NCBI GenBank assembly: GCA_902798685.1
Contig: CADBXO010000020.1
Span: 1-52,912, forward strand
Source: an uncultured Bacteroidales bacterium
GTDB taxonomy: Bacteria > Bacteroidota > Bacteroidia > Bacteroidales > Bacteroidaceae
DNA length: 52,912 nt
Reading direction: 5' to 3'
The notes beneath the pieces are model-generated. The model saw only the letters and a program-made list of their open reading frames with translations. It ran no database searches and was not told the origin of the DNA. The translations under genes and the position numbers were made by a program. Every line of letters starts with the position of its first letter. The first letter of the stretch is position 1. Positions 50,924 through 52,912 of this stretch are shown here, piece by piece.

Positions 50924-50954
50924 TGTGCAATTGGGGCCTGACCCCAATTGCACA
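50924..50954. repeat. 31-bp perfect palindrome with GGGG-N5-CCCC core, copy C
   Basis: TGTGCAATTGGGG and CCCCAATTGCACA form a perfect 13-bp stem with loop CCTGA. It has the same GGGG-N5-CCCC architecture as the elements at 44899 and 45620 but different outer arms. It lies between the convergent stops of the M56 and AraC genes and may serve both as a terminator. Confidence 0.75.
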
Positions 50955-51863
50955 TTAGGTGATATCCTGGTGAGGATTCATCTTGCGCAGGACGTTGGGA
51001 CTCACTCCGGCATTCCTCTTTATGAACTTGCTGAACGATGCCTGGTCGGGGAAGTTCATCTCATAGGCAATCTCCTGAATACTTGTTTCGGATGCCAGAA
51101 GCATGGATCGGGCGGTTGAGAACAGCAGATCAGATATGATGGCGCTGAGCGTCTTTCCAAAAACGGTGGTAGCTATCTGATTAAGGTATTGCGGAGTAAG
51201 GCACATCTGCTCAGAATAGAACTTGACCTGATGCTCCTTGCGGTAGTTGTTGACAATGAGACGGTACAGCTGTCGGGCCAGAACCTGCTGACGGGTAAGA
51301 GGCTTGTCATTATCAGAGTTATTGTTGGAATGCATCTGCATGATGTTGTCCAGCTCAATATGGTGCCAGACTGTAGCCATTCTTATGAAAGCGTTCTTGT
51401 TGGGGCAATCCGGGCGGTTTATCTGTTCCACTATCCGGTCGGCACAGGCCTTCATCGTAATAACCTCTTCATGCGTCAGTTCCAGAACGGGGTGGAAATA
51501 GGTCTGGATCCATCGTTCCGACTTTACAATGTAGTTCAGATGTACGGAAAGGTTGTGAGCATCGGAATCCAGGAGCAGAATACGTAAGGAATAATTGCCG
51601 AAACAGTCTATTATGCGGCAGGAATGAGTGGGAGCCAGAATGAAAATGCTGCCGGCTCCCAGCCTGTGGCGGGTGTTGTTGAATTCATATGTAGCGCAGC
51701 CGCTGATGGTATAACCTATGGCGAATGCATCGATTGCAAACAGGTCCTTGGAATGGAAACCGTCCTCAAAATGCGTCTCAACTACCGCTACCTGATCTTT
51801 GTAAGAAGCCAACAAACCGTCACTGAAAGCCGAAATTACATCCTTGATACTGAATCTGTTCAT
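50955..51863 (-). CDS. AraC-family transcriptional regulator
   Basis: This 302-residue regulator has an N-terminal cupin-like sensing domain (about 20-150; FAIGYTISGCATYEFNNTR and GSIFILAPTHSC). A C-terminal double helix-turn-helix (about 200-300) has VKFYSEQMCLTPQYLNQI and the second helix unit SIQEIAYEMNFPDQASFSKF, ending in NAGVSPNVLRK. The effector is unknown. It is single, convergent with the M56 gene, and its stop codon touches palindrome C. Confidence 0.92.
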   Translation of the reverse strand: MNRFSIKDVISAFSDGLLASYKDQVAVVETHFEDGFHSKDLFAIDAFAIGYTISGCATYEFNNTRHRLGAGSIFILAPTHSCRIIDCFGNYSLRILLLDSDAHNLSVHLNYIVKSERWIQTYFHPVLELTHEEVITMKACADRIVEQINRPDCPNKNAFIRMATVWHHIELDNIMQMHSNNNSDNDKPLTRQQVLARQLYRLIVNNYRKEHQVKFYSEQMCLTPQYLNQIATTVFGKTLSAIISDLLFSTARSMLLASETSIQEIAYEMNFPDQASFSKFIKRNAGVSPNVLRKMNPHQDIT

Positions 51864-52110
51864 AATCTCATATTTCTAAATTGACAACTAAGTTAAGATA
51901 TATTTCTATTGCTAGTTTCAATTTTGACAATTTTATTTGTTTTTTGGGAGTCTCTATCCAAAATGATAGTCCGATATTTGTACCGCAAACCAGGGGTGTC
52001 GCGATGACAAGCCGGCTTGTAAAAAGGCAATGTTGGAATGAAAAGGTGTCCGTAAGTGTGTCCCTGAGTTCTTTCCTTTTCAATACTCACGGATGCATGG
52101 ACCCCGGATA

Positions 52111-52154
52111 AATGGCAGTCTTGTAAGGTTGGCTGCCATTTATTTTTTATTTTT
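52111..52154 (+). terminator. Hairpin and T-tract upstream of lplA
   Basis: AATGGCAG (52111-52118) and CTGCCATT (52133-52140) form an 8-bp stem with a 14-nt loop, followed by TATTTTTTATTTTT. There is no recognised plus-strand gene before it. The T-tract merges with the lplA -7 element. Confidence 0.6.
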
Positions 52155-52155
52155 G
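52148..52155 (+). promoter_or_regulatory. -7 element (TATTTTTG) of lplA
   Basis: A perfect TAnnTTTG ends 4 nt before ATG 52160, predicting a leaderless or nearly leaderless mRNA. Confidence 0.55.
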
Positions 52156-52159
52156 GGGC

Positions 52160-52849
52160 ATGAATTATCGCAGATTGGTCTTTTGGCTGGCTATGGAGGA
52201 GTGGGCCGTAGAGCACGCTCCCGATACCTTCTTTCTGTGGAACGTACGGCCTACGGTAATATTCGGTCGCAATCAGGACATGGAGGCCGAAGTCAACGTG
52301 CCGTACTGCCTGGAGCACGGAATAGAGATGTACCGGCGCAAAAGCGGAGGCGGTTGCGTCTATGCCGATGAGGGCAACCTGATGATATCATTCATAACCA
52401 GCCAGTCCGATGTAAACAAGGCGTTTGATGAATACCTGTCCCGTTTGGCCGATGCACTGCGCTCCATGGGACTGGATGCGGTGCGAACCGAACATAATGA
52501 TGTGCTGGTGGGAGGCCGCAAGGTTTCGGGCAATGCCTGCTATGCCACCAAGACCGGCTGCATAGTGCACGGAACGCTCCTGTATGATGTGGATTTTGGG
52601 GAGATGGAACGCGCCATAACCCCCTCTAAAGAGAAACTTGACAGCAAGGGAATCAAGTCCGTACGTCAGCGCGTAACTAATCTGAAAGATTGTGGATTAC
52701 TTTTTGACTTTGAAGTTTTGAAGTCCAAACTTATTGATTATTTTTGTAAAGATATGCAGTTTTTAAGCAACCCAGACATGGATGAGGTTCTTAAAATAGA
52801 ACAGACATATCTTGACGAAAATTTCATTAAGTATGGCCGAAGAAATTAA
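52160..52849 (+). CDS. lplA: Lipoate-protein ligase A family enzyme
   Basis: This 229-residue enzyme attaches lipoate (or octanoate) to acceptor proteins such as GcvH. The BPL/LplA fold is recognisable from FFLWNVRPTVIFGRNQD, the substrate loop YRRKSGGGCVYADEGNLMIS and the catalytic-lysine segment LVGGRKVSGNACY, followed by IVHGTLLYDVDF. It lacks an obvious large accessory C-terminal domain but keeps a short tail (KLIDYF to the end). It overlaps the start of gcvT by 17 nt, which points to lipoylation of the glycine-cleavage H protein as its task. Confidence 0.93.
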   Translation: MNYRRLVFWLAMEEWAVEHAPDTFFLWNVRPTVIFGRNQDMEAEVNVPYCLEHGIEMYRRKSGGGCVYADEGNLMISFITSQSDVNKAFDEYLSRLADALRSMGLDAVRTEHNDVLVGGRKVSGNACYATKTGCIVHGTLLYDVDFGEMERAITPSKEKLDSKGIKSVRQRVTNLKDCGLLFDFEVLKSKLIDYFCKDMQFLSNPDMDEVLKIEQTYLDENFIKYGRRN

Positions 52850-52912
52850 AAAAACCTGCCTGCACAGCAGTCACGTGGCTCTGGGCGCCCAGATGAGTCC
52901 CTTTGGAGGATT
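52833..52912 (+). CDS. gcvT: Glycine cleavage system aminomethyltransferase (T protein), N-terminal fragment
   Basis: Only the first 26 codons lie in the window. They read MAEEIKKTCLHSSHVALGAQ and then MSPFGG, which matches the GcvT N-terminus (LH-x2-H-x3-LGA-x-M-x2-FGG). T protein transfers the methylene group of glycine from the lipoylated H protein to tetrahydrofolate. It starts inside the last codons of lplA in another frame, so translation is probably coupled. The gene runs off the right edge. Confidence 0.85.
   Translation, partial: MAEEIKKTCLHSSHVALGAQMSPFGG

Larger units (their letters stand above)
51864..52159. other. 296-bp intergenic region between AraC-type gene and lplA
   Basis: No convincing gene was found; a 76-codon frame (51881-52111) is not recognisable. 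It holds a near-consensus TTTATTTG (51932-51939), the 14-bp palindrome ACAAGCCGGCTTGT (52007-52020), the terminator-like hairpin at 52111-52140 and the lplA promoter. Confidence 0.4.

Noticed and set aside
51881-52111. 76-codon plus-strand frame upstream of lplA
   Set aside because: It starts in an AT-rich spacer, has no recognisable domain or ribosome-binding or promoter support, and contains a 14-bp palindrome.

Overview
The window looks like chromosome of a gut- or rumen-type member of the Bacteroidales (phylum Bacteroidota). Three kinds of evidence support this. Most transcription units start behind the Bacteroides-type -7 element TAnnTTTG and lack a Shine-Dalgarno sequence. Exported proteins carry Bacteroidota-style lipoprotein signals. 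The gene set is also typical: pyruvate:ferredoxin oxidoreductase, one-chain PurL, recF followed by a DUF721 gene, and BlaI/M56-TonB pairs. Genus cannot be fixed from this sequence.

Layout. 1-9.9 kb: end of nifJ, small heat-shock protein, YihY-type membrane protein, a UvrA (apparently a paralogue), a thioredoxin-fold lipoprotein followed by a small membrane protein and an ABC ATPase, an outer-membrane-type protein and a PNPOx-like lipoprotein. 9.9-17.5 kb: APH-type kinase, exonuclease, purL followed by a two-gene chromate transporter, and tcdA. 17.5-25.8 kb: a minus-strand defence island in the order hsdM, hepT-like HEPN toxin, MNT nucleotidyltransferase fused to HsdS, Abi-C-type protein, membrane protein, hsdR. 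26-34.6 kb: small secreted protein, GH10-like hydrolase with an aminotransferase, Cys-rich GH43-like lipoprotein, SGNH esterase, LytTR membrane regulator, acyl-CoA synthetase. 34.6-41.4 kb: 83-bp tandem repeats, YqiA-like hydrolase with proC, tRNA-Tyr behind a TPR gene, recF-DUF721, and a Crp/dCMP deaminase/S41 protease operon. 41.4-52.9 kb: NfeD-like/flotillin, alcohol dehydrogenase and a PARG-like protein, ndk, pfkA with a LolA-like gene, BlaI/M56 pair, AraC regulator, lplA and the start of gcvT.

The most notable locus is the type I restriction-modification operon. It contains a HEPN/MNT toxin-antitoxin pair, and the antitoxin nucleotidyltransferase is the N-terminal domain of the DNA-specificity subunit. 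As written, the HEPN toxin's predicted neutraliser is covalently part of the restriction complex. One base at the junction decides whether this is a true fusion or two overlapping genes, so the junction needs confirmation. Other unexplained structures are three exact-period 83-bp units next to an acyl-CoA synthetase gene, GGGG-N5-CCCC palindromes (one inside a coding sequence, in frame), and a gene-less promoter-to-terminator stretch that could encode a small RNA. All family assignments rest on reading motifs; no database search was run.
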